Of a stretch of 64,000 nucleotides of DNA, positions 47,581-58,149 are shown one piece after another. The position numbers were made by a program, and so were the translations under genes. Every line of letters begins with the position of its first letter. Position 1 is the first letter of the stretch. Origin of the DNA: Cervus elaphus (taxonomy: Eukaryota; Chordata; Mammalia; Artiodactyla; Cervidae); NCBI RefSeq assembly GCF_910594005.1, contig NC_057828.1, forward strand, positions 9,994,235 to 10,058,234. The letters are read 5' to 3'. Under the pieces are notes generated by a model. The model saw only the letters and a list, made by a program, of their open reading frames with translations. It made no database searches and had not been told where the DNA came from.

Positions 47581-49360
47581 GGTGAAGTAATTTAATGTCT
47601 TTTTGTATCATGGATAAAAGACAATATTCATCTGAGTCCAAAATCTATTGTTTCTTTGCACCTCTCCCAATATCATCACAGAATAAACAGGATACAATTG
47701 ATGATCAAAGGTAAGGAATTTGTTCTGTGTACACAATAATGATCACTTCTGTAGATTTGCCTGTGTTGTAATTTCCACATCTTATGTCCTGGTACGGATT
47801 ACTGCACCCACTTAACAGAGGCAGCTACTTTGTGCTGGGCATGCAGATGAAGCTAAGAGGTGGGAAATTTTGGCTGTGTGCAAAGGTGATTTGTCGTCCA
47901 GCACCAGCTCCTCAATCTTGTAACACGGCAATTGTTTCTGTGCCCATTTCCTACCAACTGTTAGGTTTTGTCCAAGGCTTTGAGGGCTAGAAACTACTGG
48001 CCTTGGTACCCACATGATGAAATTGGGAAATAAGTTTAGTAAGAGAAATTTGTTCATATGCAAAGTCATAACAAATCATTTATTTTTCACTATTGCATTC
48101 CCACAGAGTAACTCTTATTCTTTCTGTAATCATTTAACACTTCTTTTTTTTATTTAATACTTCTTGATATGAATTTACTTTCATTAAGTCCATCCAAGTA
48201 ATTCTCAAAACTATACACACATAAAAAATATCAGTAGGGAATCAATAACTTCAGATATTCAAATCATCTTTAAATCTTTATTTATATGTTTTTATTTTGA
48301 TATTAAAATTAGGATGGAATCAAATTTGAATCTCATAATGATGGTATAGTTTGAATTTCATAGAGGGAACGCAGATAATCATGAGAGCCCAGAATCTGTG
48401 TGATAGAGTTAACTATTCTTATTCAGAACAAGAGTTCTTACCAGCTTGAACAAAGTTTCCAGAATATAATCATCTCAATAGAAAAAAAAAATAGTGAGGG
48501 TAATAAGGCTATTATAAAAGATGGAAAAACAATTTAAGTTTATGTAAATTAAAGAATGATATTCTGTGTGAGAATCATAGACTCTGAAGACCTAGCCCTA
48601 CATGCAGATCTTCTAAATGTTTGTATCTAATGCTGACATATGCAGTGTAGATGTTTGAGGTCAAAGATCCTGAAAGCACATATCCAGTTCCAGAAAAAAA
48701 AAAAAAAAAAAGTCTGGGTGTTGTACTTGCAGATAAATATCCATTGGCTTGTATTATCTTTTAGCAGAATTCCATATAGACAAAAACCTCATAGAAAGCC
48801 ACTGAACTAAAGTTCTGAAGGTGAAATTGTTGCTAATAGTTTTTGTATCAGTCATAAATAGTAACCCATTTTATGCCCATTTAAACTTCATGGATCAAGT
48901 TTTTTATGTATCCTCAAAGTCCTGTTGAAAAATATCATGACCTTTTCTACTTTCTTTCTTTCATTACATCTTCAGTGAAATAGTCTCTCTGAATACTTTG
49001 AATAAATATGTGAAACAAAGGATAACACTGTACCACAGTTTCATTTCCCTGGATTTTTCTGATACTGTCTCCATCTGACTTTTTATATGGAGGAAGAGGA
49101 ATAAAATACCAAAAATGTTTAGTCTTTACATTTGTGTATTTCATTGATTAAAAAAATACATATGCCTGTAAATACATGTTTTCCCCATTGGCTTTGACAT
49201 TTCATCTATTGCCATTAAACTTGTTTTTCATAGGAAACAGACTTCTGGTAGACGCATTCATTATGGGGGTGTTTGTTCCTTCAATTTCCTTAAGGGATGA
49301 GGTTTCTTCTTTCAGCAAAATTTTGTTTTGAAAATTAAAAACAAATCTCCCTATTATCAA
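47581..49360. other. Intergenic, nothing recognised
   Basis: Low-copy sequence with an A run at about 48694-48711. No coding signal recognised. Confidence 0.4.
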
Positions 49361-49430
49361 TTCAGTTCAGTTCAGTTGCTCAGTTGTGTCGACTCTTTGA
49401 GATCCCACGGACTGCAGCATGCCAGGTTTC
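49361..49430 (-). mobile_element. BovB 3' tip
   Basis: (TTCAG)n followed by about 55 bp of the BovB 3' end, then unrelated sequence. Confidence 0.85.
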
Positions 49431-50254
49431 TCGCTTTAGGTTAGATTGCCCCCATGTCTGTGGAGATGTAGAAAGACTAAGAACACATTCACTCACCCTC
49501 ACTGTGCATCGCTGGTCACGTGGTCCAACCTGAGTCAAGAGCTCAGAAGAGAGAGCTGGAGATACTTAATGGGCATAACCCAGGGCTGCTGCCACATACA
49601 CCCAGACATGCCTTGAGATTTAGGGCCTGAATCATAAAAATAACAACCTAGAAGCTCCCAGAGAAACAAAGAAAAACAAACAGGCACAAATAAAACAGGT
49701 CATCTAGAAATAAATGAAGTTCATATCAGCAACAGATTTCTCTTTAACACACTTTGTCTAGAATGGAACTATGCTTTTAAAGTTTAAAGGAAATCATTTT
49801 CCACTTTGATTCTGTACCAGATAAAACTATCAGCATCTTCTGAAGGTAGAAAAGGTCATTTTGGAAATATGGAAGGACTCAGATAATCTATCTTCCATCC
49901 ATCTTTCTTTTTCCTTTATGAGGTCTTTTGTCAATATACAAAAGCAAAAGGAGAGAACAGTGAAGGATGAGATGCAGGGCTAGAGAAAAACTGTTTGCTA
50001 TACAGAAGGAAGGGGATGGGGTCCTCCATGAAAAAGGTGTCCTGGTTACATGGGACCAAGAAAATCAATCTTATGATGAATGAATAAACCAAGATGGGAC
50101 TAACACATGTGGTTATAAATCTAAAGGGGGTACCCATCCTAATTTCACGTTGAAAATTTTTAGATTTCTGAGAATAATTTTCTCCGGATAGCAGTAAAAT
50201 GTCTTGCACCTAGAAAATCCATATAACAAATGATTTGAAAGTAGAAGTTAGTCA
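49431..50254. other. Intergenic, nothing recognised
   Basis: Low-copy sequence of mixed composition. No recognisable family. Confidence 0.35.
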
Positions 50255-50377
50255 TCCAATCCTGTCTGTCTCTTTGCGGCCCCATGGGTGGTAACCCACC
50301 AGGCTCCTCTGTCCATGGGATTCTCCAGGCAAGAACACTGAGTGGATTGCCATGCCCTTTCTCCAGGGGATTCTCCC
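50255..50377 (-). mobile_element. Bov-tA SINE, 5'-truncated
   Basis: Reverse-complement Bov-tA 3' part ending at 'ctccaggggattctccc'. Confidence 0.85.
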
Positions 50378-50546
50378 GCCATGCACATGCACAGAGTGCA
50401 CACGGGTGCTAACTCTGAGATGGCGCAAGACAGTTCCTAAAATGTGTACCCACAGTGCAGAGTCTTGTTTACTTTGGACCATTAGCATCCACAGTTTCAA
50501 GTACAATTTATTCTCGGCTTCCACAAACCCTCACATCACTGTGTCT

Positions 50547-50834
50547 TCAGGTGTTACACTCAGCTTCTAGACATGCTGCAGCATGAGGGTCCTGAGTTGT
50601 CTGAGCCTCATGAAAGAGTGATAACCAGTAGCCACACCTTTTGGGACACAAGACCATCAAAAGCTGTGTGAAGAATATCAAATCATCTGGGACTGATGCT
50701 TTGTTATGAATTTCTCTCAATTTCTGTGTATCTTGGAGAAGTTCCTTAATTGTTTGGGGCTTCTGCTGGTTAGGCAAGTCTTTCAATGCATGGAGATCCA
50801 GATGGTGAAGGAAGTAGAGAGGGACCTGACCCAA
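50547..50834 (-). pseudogene. Unrecognised coding-like ORF, probably a pseudogene
   Basis: 95 codons with balanced composition: L-K-D-L-P-N-Q-Q-K-P-Q-T-I-K-E-L-L-Q, then D-D-L-I-F-F-T-Q-L-L-M-V-L-C-P-K-R-C, ending C-L-E-A-E-C-N-T-stop. It looks more protein-like than the other short ORFs, and the same frame stays open a few codons 5' of the Met. An AATAAA lies about 60 bp after the stop on the minus strand. I do not recognise the family. No promoter or splice structure is evident, so a retrocopied or decayed gene fragment is the likelier reading. Confidence 0.3.
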
Positions 50835-51348
50835 TGAACAAAAATGTCATTTAAGCTTGTTATTGAGTTTATTATTTTCCCAAGTGCTTTCTCTATCTGT
50901 CATTGTTTGACACTGATCCAGGAGCAGGAAATATCTTCACCATTAAAAAGCAAGAAACAAGTCAACAATAATGAATACAAATAGCAGTATATTATTTTTT
51001 ATTTATGAAATATTACTTTGCTATTATTGTATATGGTTTTCAAAACAATAGACTTAATTGATATTCTCTGAGATAGTAGATATGATAGATAGATAGTAGT
51101 TGCCCCCCCCCCAAATACAGACATGGAACAAATCAAGAAATACAAAATAATTTAGGAGAAGACACTGATTAAACAAGAATTGTTACATTTAAAGACTTAA
51201 CTTGGAAAGAAACACAAGCCCTGTGGAATAGAATTTTATTTATTTGAAATTGTTTTGTGATATCACCATCTTGTGGCCAAATTTAAAACAATTTTCCATT
51301 GCAAGCTAAGTAAGGCTGGGTTTATTCCAATACAGCGTCCTATGAACA
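50835..51348. other. Intergenic, nothing recognised
   Basis: AT-rich. Short GATA repeats followed by a C run near 51077-51112. Confidence 0.4.
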
Positions 51349-51354
51349 TGTGTG

Positions 51355-51390
<36 letters not shown>
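51349..51390. repeat. (TG)n microsatellite
   Basis: About 42 bp of TG repeat at the 3' tail of the minus-strand Bov-tA that follows. Confidence 0.95.
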
Positions 51391-51391
<1 letters not shown>

Positions 51392-51400
51392 ATGCACACG

Positions 51401-51617
51401 TGGGCTTAGTCACTCAGTTGTGTCCAACTCTCTGAGGCCCCATGGACTGTAGCTCACCAGGTTCCTCTGTCTGTGGAATTTTCCAGGCAAGAATGTTGGA
51501 ATGGGTTACCATTTCCTACTTCAGGGGATCTTCCTGATCCAAGGATAGAAACTGTGTCTCTGGAGTCTCCTGGATTGGCAGGCAGATTCTTTACCACCAG
51601 CACCAACTGTGAAGCCC
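51401..51617 (-). mobile_element. Bov-tA SINE
   Basis: Near-complete reverse-complement Bov-tA with its tail grown into the (TG)n to its left. Confidence 0.92.
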
Positions 51618-52045
51618 TTCCTTTGAATATTCTACCATATTAAACTTTTAGAACACTGTCTTTTTAAAACTGATTTTACTGTAATTTTAAGAACTGGTTT
51701 TATGTTATCTAAAATTCAAAAAATTTGTCATCATGTAAATTATTGAGAAAGATCTTATTACAATATTTAAGGCTAATTTAATACTAAAAATATTTAATAT
51801 TTTAAAAAACAATGTTATATTTGAACAAAGAAAAAGCCTGTTTACCATACATTATATATAGGAATTCATTTAAAGTCAGAACTACAAATTTATTATTTAA
51901 ATATTCTAGAAAAAAAGTCAAAGAAATTCTATTATCTTTAAGCTTTAAGATGTTCTAGCATCTAAGGTCTTGATAAGATAAAAGTAACAATCTATTTCAT
52001 AGGAAACATGGCATAAGTATGAAAAGTGTAACAGAGAAAAGGCTC
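51618..52045. other. Intergenic, nothing recognised
   Basis: Low-copy, strongly AT-rich sequence. No repeat family, exon or RNA gene recognised. Confidence 0.4.
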
Positions 52046-52072
52046 GTGTGTGTGTGTGTGTGTGTGTGTGTG
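52046..52072. repeat. (TG)n microsatellite
   Basis: About 27 bp of TG repeat, followed by a 15-bp imperfect tandem unit (acatgtcgagtaag/acacgtcgaataag, about 52073-52101). Confidence 0.9.
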
Positions 52073-52104
52073 ACATGTCGAGTAAGACACGTCGAATAAG
52101 CTGA

Positions 52105-52328
52105 TGCATGTGTGCTCAGTTGTGTCTGACTGTTTGCAATCCTGTGAACTCTATCCTCCCAGGCTCCTGTGTCCATGGGATTTCCCAGGCAAGAATACTG
52201 GAGTGGGTTGCCATGCCCTCCTCCAGAGAATCTTTCCACTCAGGGAATCTTTGCACAGGGAACCTGTGTCTCCTGTGTCTCCTGCATTGGCAGTCTGATT
52301 CTGTACCACTGAGACACCTGGGAAGCCC
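52105..52328 (-). mobile_element. Bov-tA SINE
   Basis: Complete reverse-complement Bov-tA ('gtgtgctcagttgtgtctga' to 'gagacacctgggaagccc'). Confidence 0.92.
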
Positions 52329-52649
52329 AAAGACAGCTGGGACTAAGGTAAATACCTTTTTTTTTGAAGCCCCAAGATCTTTATTTTTAAATAGAGAAAT
52401 TAGTATCATACCACAGTGATACAGTGAGGGTATGTTGTATAAGACATTATTTACATCTCCACAGGTAAGATTTTTTATTGATTCATTTTTCTCCTTATAA
52501 AAGATTTTTATATATGATATGGGGGAACTAACCTATAATCTCTTTTTTGCTCTTATTTGCTTTCTTTAAAAAGTTTTTATATTAGGGATGCAAGCATTTT
52601 TTGTTTTTGTTTTTTTAATTAATTTCATAAATACTATTTTTGTTTGAAG

Positions 52650-53500
52650 GCAAATCCTCCTTTCCTTCAGCGTGGGGGTTTGTGTTCACGGCTTCAGGGG
52701 TTGGGCTGAGCTCATCGTTGTTCTGTGCTGTGGCGACTCTCACTGCACAGATGTCAGACTGCTCCAGCGACACCTCGTGTTTGAGCTAACTGCCGGCGTT
52801 TCTATCTTTGAACGTCTTTTCTCTGCTTGTCTCTGGGCCTCCCATTGTGCTGTCCCTTAGGAAAATCTACCTAGGGCAGCTCTGCCCAGGGTACCCATTT
52901 TTATTCTCTGCTTGTCAGTGTGTGGTGGAGTGGACACCGGGTCTTGTCTGATCTTCTGATTAGGTGTGGATTGTAGGCAGCTCTGTCAACCTAGGCTTTG
53001 GGATGAAGGTGTCAGAAGGTTTTCTGTCTCTTCTGCAGGTGTAACTTTGATCCTAAGATGCCTTCCTACTCCTCCTCCAGCAGTAGAGTTTCCCTGTTCT
53101 CATACCCAGGAGCTGTAGATTTCTACCATGTGGTCCATTTCCATGTAGACAAAGGCTTTTCTTGGAGGGGAGGGTGGAGATGGATTCACGGAGAGTTCCG
53201 GCAATGCCCAAAATTTGCATCCCCCCGGGTGGCCACACAGGTAAACCTTTCCCAGGACTCCCCCAGGCTTCCCTTCAGAAGCCTGCTGACGTTCACGGAG
53301 GAAAAGCCCACAAGAGAGACAATCCCGCAGTGTCCGCAGCCCACGGAGCCACTTTCACATGGCCCTGCCCAGTCTTTAGCCAAATATGAGGTGTTCTCAC
53401 TGCACTGTTAACCAGCATGTCCTTGACATCCTGGCATCTGAATCAGGTGAGCAAAAGCTTGGGGTTTGTGTCTAGGCACCTGTAGGTGTTGCCTATCTCT
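52650..53500. other. GC- and CpG-richer block, unclassified
   Basis: Noticeably richer in G+C and CpG than its flanks (for example 'gccggcgtttct', 'ccccccgggtgg', 'gctgacgttcacgg'). It carries a 117-codon + ORF (53058-53411) overlapping a 75-codon ORF in another frame. It may be an old LTR or other retroelement or a decayed gene copy. I recognise neither. Confidence 0.3.
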
Positions 53501-54079
53501 AGAGAAGTGCGGTTAGTTGCCTTTATCATTAAATTAGTGAATTAAAAAAAAATGTGCCCCTTCCATATTTAAATGATTTCCTTACAAAATATGTAGTCGT
53601 CACATCTCCAGTCTCAGAGTTACTTGGTGTCTTCAGTAGCAAGTCTAGCAAAAAGCAGAGCTTGAGAGGAGACTCATACGTGTCTTTTAAAGGACGGGAC
53701 CTGGAGACTGTCATACAGAGTGAACAAGTCGGGAAGAGAAAACCAAACTCTGTCTATTAATGCATATATGTGGAATCTAGAAAAATGGCAGAGATGAACC
53801 TACTTTCAGGGCAGGAATAAAGACTCAGACATGAAGAACAAACATTTGGACACTGAGGGGGAGAGGGGGATAGGGTAAGTTGGGAGATTCGGATTGACAT
53901 GTATACAGAACTACGTAGAAAATAAATAACTAATGATAACCTACTGTATAGCCCAGGGAACTCTCCTTAATGCTCTGTGGCAACCTGAATGGGAAGGAAA
54001 TCCAAAAGAGGGGGGCTATGTGTGTGTGTGTATATACACATATACGTATATATAAGGCACACACACACACACATATAAG

Positions 54080-54457
54080 GCATTAGGTTGAATAGTCGGA
54101 GAAAGCAATGGCAACTCACTCCAGTGCTCTTGCCTGGAAAATCCCATGGACGGAGGAGCCTGGTGGGCTACAGTCCATGGGGTCGCTAAGAGTCGGACAC
54201 GACTGAGCGACTTCACTTTCACTTTTCACTTTCATGCATTGGAGAAGGAAATGGCAACCCACTCCAGTGTTCTTGCCTGGAGAATCCCAGGGACAGTGGA
54301 GCCCGGTGGGCTGCCTCCTCTGGGGTTGCACAGAGTCGGACACGACTGAAGCGACTTAGCAGCGGCAGGTTGAATAGTGAGGAATGGAGATTAATGAGAT
54401 TCACTTGTCTAGTCGCACTATGAGCTGAACTCACTGAGCTTTGCTAACAAAGTACCA
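54080..54457 (+). repeat. Inverted repeat left arm (96 bp, split by Bov-A2)
   Basis: 54080-54096 plus 54379-54457. Reverse-complementary to 55209-55304 at about 84 of 96 positions by my hand alignment, no gaps, mostly transitions. It sits between the TG and TA tracts of the L1 3' UTR. Confidence 0.88.
54097..54366 (+). mobile_element. Bov-A2 (dimeric) SINE with TSD
   Basis: Two related monomers, each with 'caactcactccagt/caacccactccagt', 'cttgcctgg' and 'gagtcggacacgactga', as in Bov-A2. Perfect 12-bp TSD aggttgaatagt at 54085-54096 and 54367-54378. The right arm at 55209-55304 lacks the SINE and one TSD copy, so it shows the empty site. Confidence 0.95.
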
Positions 54458-54612
54458 TAACTGTTATATATATACATATATACACACATACATACACACA
54501 CATATATATATACACATACATATATGGCTGATTCATTTTTCTGTACAGTAGAAATTAACACATTGTAAACCAGCTATTTGCTGATAAAAATTAATTTAAA
54601 AATAAAAAAAAA

Positions 54613-55208
54613 TAAAGGATGGGTAGTGAGCAGCTGCATGGGATCAACATCAAGTCTGAAAGGCCCCTGACTGACGCTGTAGGACCTCTGAGCCTGCCCC
54701 AGGCTCTGCTCAGCGTGAGTTTCTGCAGCCTCCTTTTTCACAACATCAGAGGAGCAGGGTTCTCCCAAGGCCCCAGGGGAGATGACTGGCCTGTAGTCTT
54801 TTTGAATCTCAGCCAGGGCCTGCTGCTGTGGCTCTTCCGTCTGTTTCAAAACTCACTTTTTATGGATTCACTGGTACAGAGACCCCAAGTGTGCATCCTC
54901 AATTAGATTCTGATGCTTTCAGAATCCAGATAGTCAGACCTCTGCCAGGAAAGTGCACAGCTATCTTGTCGACAGTTTGTTCAGATTAATGAAAAGAGCA
55001 GTCCAGGCATACTTCAGTAAGTCAAGCCATCGGGACTGTTTAAATGATTCAGAAGGAAGCTGGTGACCCTGGCACTCGGGGCAAAGTGCTCAGCAATGCT
55101 GTCAATCACTCAGGATCGCAGGCTTTCCGTCTCAGAATTCTTCTCGGAAATTTTAAGGTTTTGAGGATGCCATCTGAGTGGAGGGCCATTTCAGAAACCC
55201 TCCAGTCC
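54613..55208. other. Moderately GC-rich intergenic block
   Basis: Contains coding-like minus-strand stretches (54574-54849 frame: E-E-P-Q-Q-Q-A-L-A-E-I-Q-K-D-Y) broken by stops further upstream. It may be a decayed pseudogene. No family recognised. Confidence 0.25.
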
Positions 55209-55304
55209 TGGTATTTTGTTAGCAAAGCTTGGTGATTTCAGCTCATAGCGTGACTGGGCAGGTAAATCTCATTAATCTCCGTTCCTCATTATTCAACCTA
55301 ATGC
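55209..55304 (-). repeat. Inverted repeat right arm (96 bp, empty site)
   Basis: Reverse complement of 54080-54096 joined to 54379-54457. It carries no SINE. Confidence 0.88.
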
Positions 55305-55486
55305 TAAGCTACAGAGTAGCACACAGGCAGAGGTACAGATATGAAAAGAACAAGGAATTCAGCCAGTGCATTGATAACCTCTGTTATTTTTTAGTTGATT
55401 TTCAGGCTCTGAAGCCAAAGAGTTCTCTATTATATCCCCTTCCTACAGCCCTGCACACCTTCTAGTTCCAACATGCACACTCACGT

Positions 55487-55512
55487 GCACACACACACAC
55501 ACACACACACAC
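55487..55512. repeat. (CA)n microsatellite
   Basis: About 26 bp of CA repeat. Confidence 0.9.
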
Positions 55513-56137
55513 TTCATCTGAAGAGAAACAGAATCACAGAATTTGGGGTTTATTTAATATGACTGGGTAATGTCCTCAGTGAGAAGACTTAATATGAGAA
55601 AAGGGAAAAGCTTTACAAAATAGGCTAATTATTTTTGTGAAAGCCCTCCAAATTGTGCAAGTTTTGTAAATTTGTAATTTATAAATTGTGTAAATTTAGA
55701 GTCTGTGCCAGGATACCCTGATATCAGAGTCAGATGTTAGAGCTGGATTTCCAGCTGGTGACGGACGGGCTGCTTGCATTTCAGGTGGTGTCAGCTCAGA
55801 CTCCTCCCTGCATCTGGCTACACGTATTTCACAGAATACCAGGCAGCAGACAATTTCAACAACACAGGCAAGCATACTCACAATTTTCCACTAAACGCTT
55901 CCTTGTGAACTGGCTCTGGGTTTGGGAATAAGGGAAATAAGGCGGGTTGACAACTTGGGCTTCTTTCCTTCTGGAATGGTCTGGTTCAGGGGAAGGATTT
56001 TGCTGGGTCCAGTCATTGGCTCAGACCTCTGCAGTAGCCACCTAAACACTCTCCCCTCTTCCATGCATTTTTTCAGCTAACTCATTCTCCTTCTTAGAGA
56101 TAGAAAACCACTTGTAAAATGTAAATTATATCCTGTA
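55513..56137. other. Intergenic, nothing recognised
   Basis: No recognised repeat or gene. Ends at the TSD of the U2/SINE chimera. Confidence 0.35.
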
Positions 56138-56147
56138 ATTCCCTAGA

Positions 56148-56185
56148 ATTGCTTCTTAGCCTTTTGGCTAAATCAACTGTAGTAT
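56148..56185 (+). pseudogene. U2 snRNA 5'-end retro-fragment
   Basis: 'attgcttcttagccttttgg' and 'ctaaatcaactgtagtat' follow the first ~39 nt of U2 snRNA (AUCGCUUCUCGGCCUUUUGG...), with about four substitutions and one deleted base. It starts at U2 nucleotide 1, directly after the left TSD, and stops where the Bov-tA SINE begins. It lacks the Sm site, the 3' stem-loops and the snRNA promoter, so it is not a functional gene. Confidence 0.88.
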
Positions 56186-56395
56186 GGGGGCTTCCCAGGT
56201 GGCACAGTAGTAAAAACTCAACCTGCAGAGCAGGAGATGCAGGAGACATGTTTCCCTGGGCCAGGAAGATCCCCTGGAGGAGGGCATGGCAACTCACTAC
56301 AGTATTCTTGCCTGGAGAATCCCATGGACAGAAGAGCTGAGCTACAGTCCATGGGGTTGCAAGGAATCAGACACGATTGAGCCACTAGGCACACG
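56186..56395 (+). mobile_element. Bov-tA SINE, 3' partner of U2 chimera
   Basis: Full Bov-tA from 'gggggcttcccaggtggcac' to 'attgagccactaggcacacg'. TSD attccctaga lies at 56138-56147, before the U2 part, and at 56396-56405, after the SINE. U2 and SINE therefore entered as one unit. Confidence 0.95.
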
Positions 56396-56539
56396 ATTCC
56401 CTAGAGCAATAGATCCCTATCACCTTTAGACAAAATTTAAAAGTTACAGACCTTTTCAAAGACAGAGTGATTTCATTCTTGCCTCCCTCTGAAGACTTGC
56501 CTTCTGTTCCCCCAATCCCTCACTTTGTCTGCTGGATTT

Positions 56540-56885
56540 CTGTAAATTCAAATTTGTCATGCTTTTTTCCCCCACCTCCATGACTTCACTCATCTCTCCA
56601 TCTTCCTACCTCTTATTTTTCTCTCCAAATCCCAGCCTCACCGCAAGCCCCTTCTCAGTGCTCCACGATGAATGAGGTACCATTTACAGGCCCTCCAATA
56701 CAGCTTGTCTGCAGCACTTGGCTCTGGCTGAATTGCTCAATTGTCTGAGACTATTTGTCTAATCTGTATATTTCCCACTTAACTATAAGCTCCAAGAGGC
56801 CAGGCACTATGTTGATTGCTTGTTTTGTCATCCTAGCATTGAACACAGTGCTTAGAAGATAAGAAATACTTAGCGACTGATCAAC
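56540..56885 (+). mobile_element. L2 LINE 3' end
   Basis: 'tcccacttaactataagctc-caagaggccaggcact' and 'agcattgaacacagtgctta' match the well-known L2 3' end. Upstream 'ctctccaaatcccagcctca' fits the preceding part. Ancient and degraded. Confidence 0.65.
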
Positions 56886-58149
56886 TCACCAGACCTCTGT
56901 TCTAGGATGTATACTAAAGTCCTCATTAATGACAAAGTGTTATTTTCCTTGCTTCATTCTCTGTGCATAAGTTTTTCTCAGTGGATCCTGGAGGAACTTT
57001 CAAGGCAGAACACTTATTTCTTCCCCAGCCAGATAGTTTCATAACTTAGCAGTAATTGTGTATCGTTCATCACCATTTCTTAAAACTCTTACTCATCTTT
57101 TCTTCTTTTTCTTTGTAACTTTTCTGCTCCTAATTTAAGATCTATTTCATTCATGCCAAACAATTGATGTTTCCTAAAGAAATAAAATAGAGATAACCAG
57201 AAAGAAATAGATTTTTTTTCTCCTAAAACAGTTTCAAAGAAATTTAAAATCAAAATGTGCACATCATGAACAGGACATGTATCCTTTCCCAATGTGTTTA
57301 GTTGTGATTGTATTATGCTTGAATCCATACTACATTAGTTTCTGTTTTAACATTTTATTTTTTTCAATTGCTTGTGTGTTTTATAAGTTGGATGGGAGAT
57401 TAAACAAGACGCATTTTAGATTGGATATCCATTAGAAGCTTGAACATATTGTTAGAAATTATATTTTGATGTCAGTCTATGTCTAAAGCCAGGACAAGCT
57501 CTTGATTCAAACAACAAAGTTGGGAACAGAGGTATACACGCATACACAGATTTTGTACCTAAAATGCCGCGAACTTTTTCTTTGTTTGTTTTTACCACCT
57601 TAGTAGCTAATTTAAATTATAAAGTATTTACAGTAATATGACAGAAATTTTCATTTTCAACCCCAACACACAGAACAAAAAGGGGATTTCTAGTTACTAC
57701 CTCACCAGCTCTAAAGGCATATTTTATTTATAATTAGAAAAGTGAAAAGCATTTCTTCTGACCTTAGAAACAAATACTGCAATGTGCCAGTGCAATCAGT
57801 GCATGTTTTAAAACTGCAAAATAAACTCAAGGTTAACTTTTACTCTTACTTCCAATTAATTTGGAATATTCATAAATGTTTCTGTCATGAACACTTTTCT
57901 TTCACTTTTCTTTTTGTACTTTGAATCTTGTCTATGTATTTAGGGAATCTCATGATTTATGTAACTGAGTGGAAGAAATTGCCCATTGACACTGAAAATC
58001 CTGGAGACTTGTTTTCCCAGCATCCCTTGACTGTGCACTATTTCTTCACCCCTTTGGGTTGGCTCTATGCTGCTTTGATTAAATACAAGCATAGACCATC
58101 TTTGGCAGGAAGCTTCTGTCTATTCCACTAAGAAGGTGGCTTTGAGCGA
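56886..58149. other. Intergenic, nothing recognised
   Basis: AT-rich low-copy sequence. No convincing coding region. Confidence 0.4.

Larger units (their letters stand above)
53701..54612 (+). mobile_element. L1 3' UTR carrying TG/TA tracts and nested inserts
   Basis: 'gtcatacagagtgaacaagt', 'ctactgtatagcccagggaa' and, after the inserts, 'gaaattaacacattgtaaac' with a poly(A) end. TSD of 10 bp with one mismatch, aaaggacggg (about 53690-53699) and aaaggatggg (about 54615-54624). Its TG/TA microsatellite contains a 96-bp inverted copy of sequence from 55209-55304, which is itself split by a Bov-A2. Confidence 0.85.

Noticed and set aside
56148..56185. A functional U2 snRNA gene
   Set aside because: Only the first ~38 nt are present, with substitutions, without Sm site or snRNA promoter, and inside a retroposed unit.
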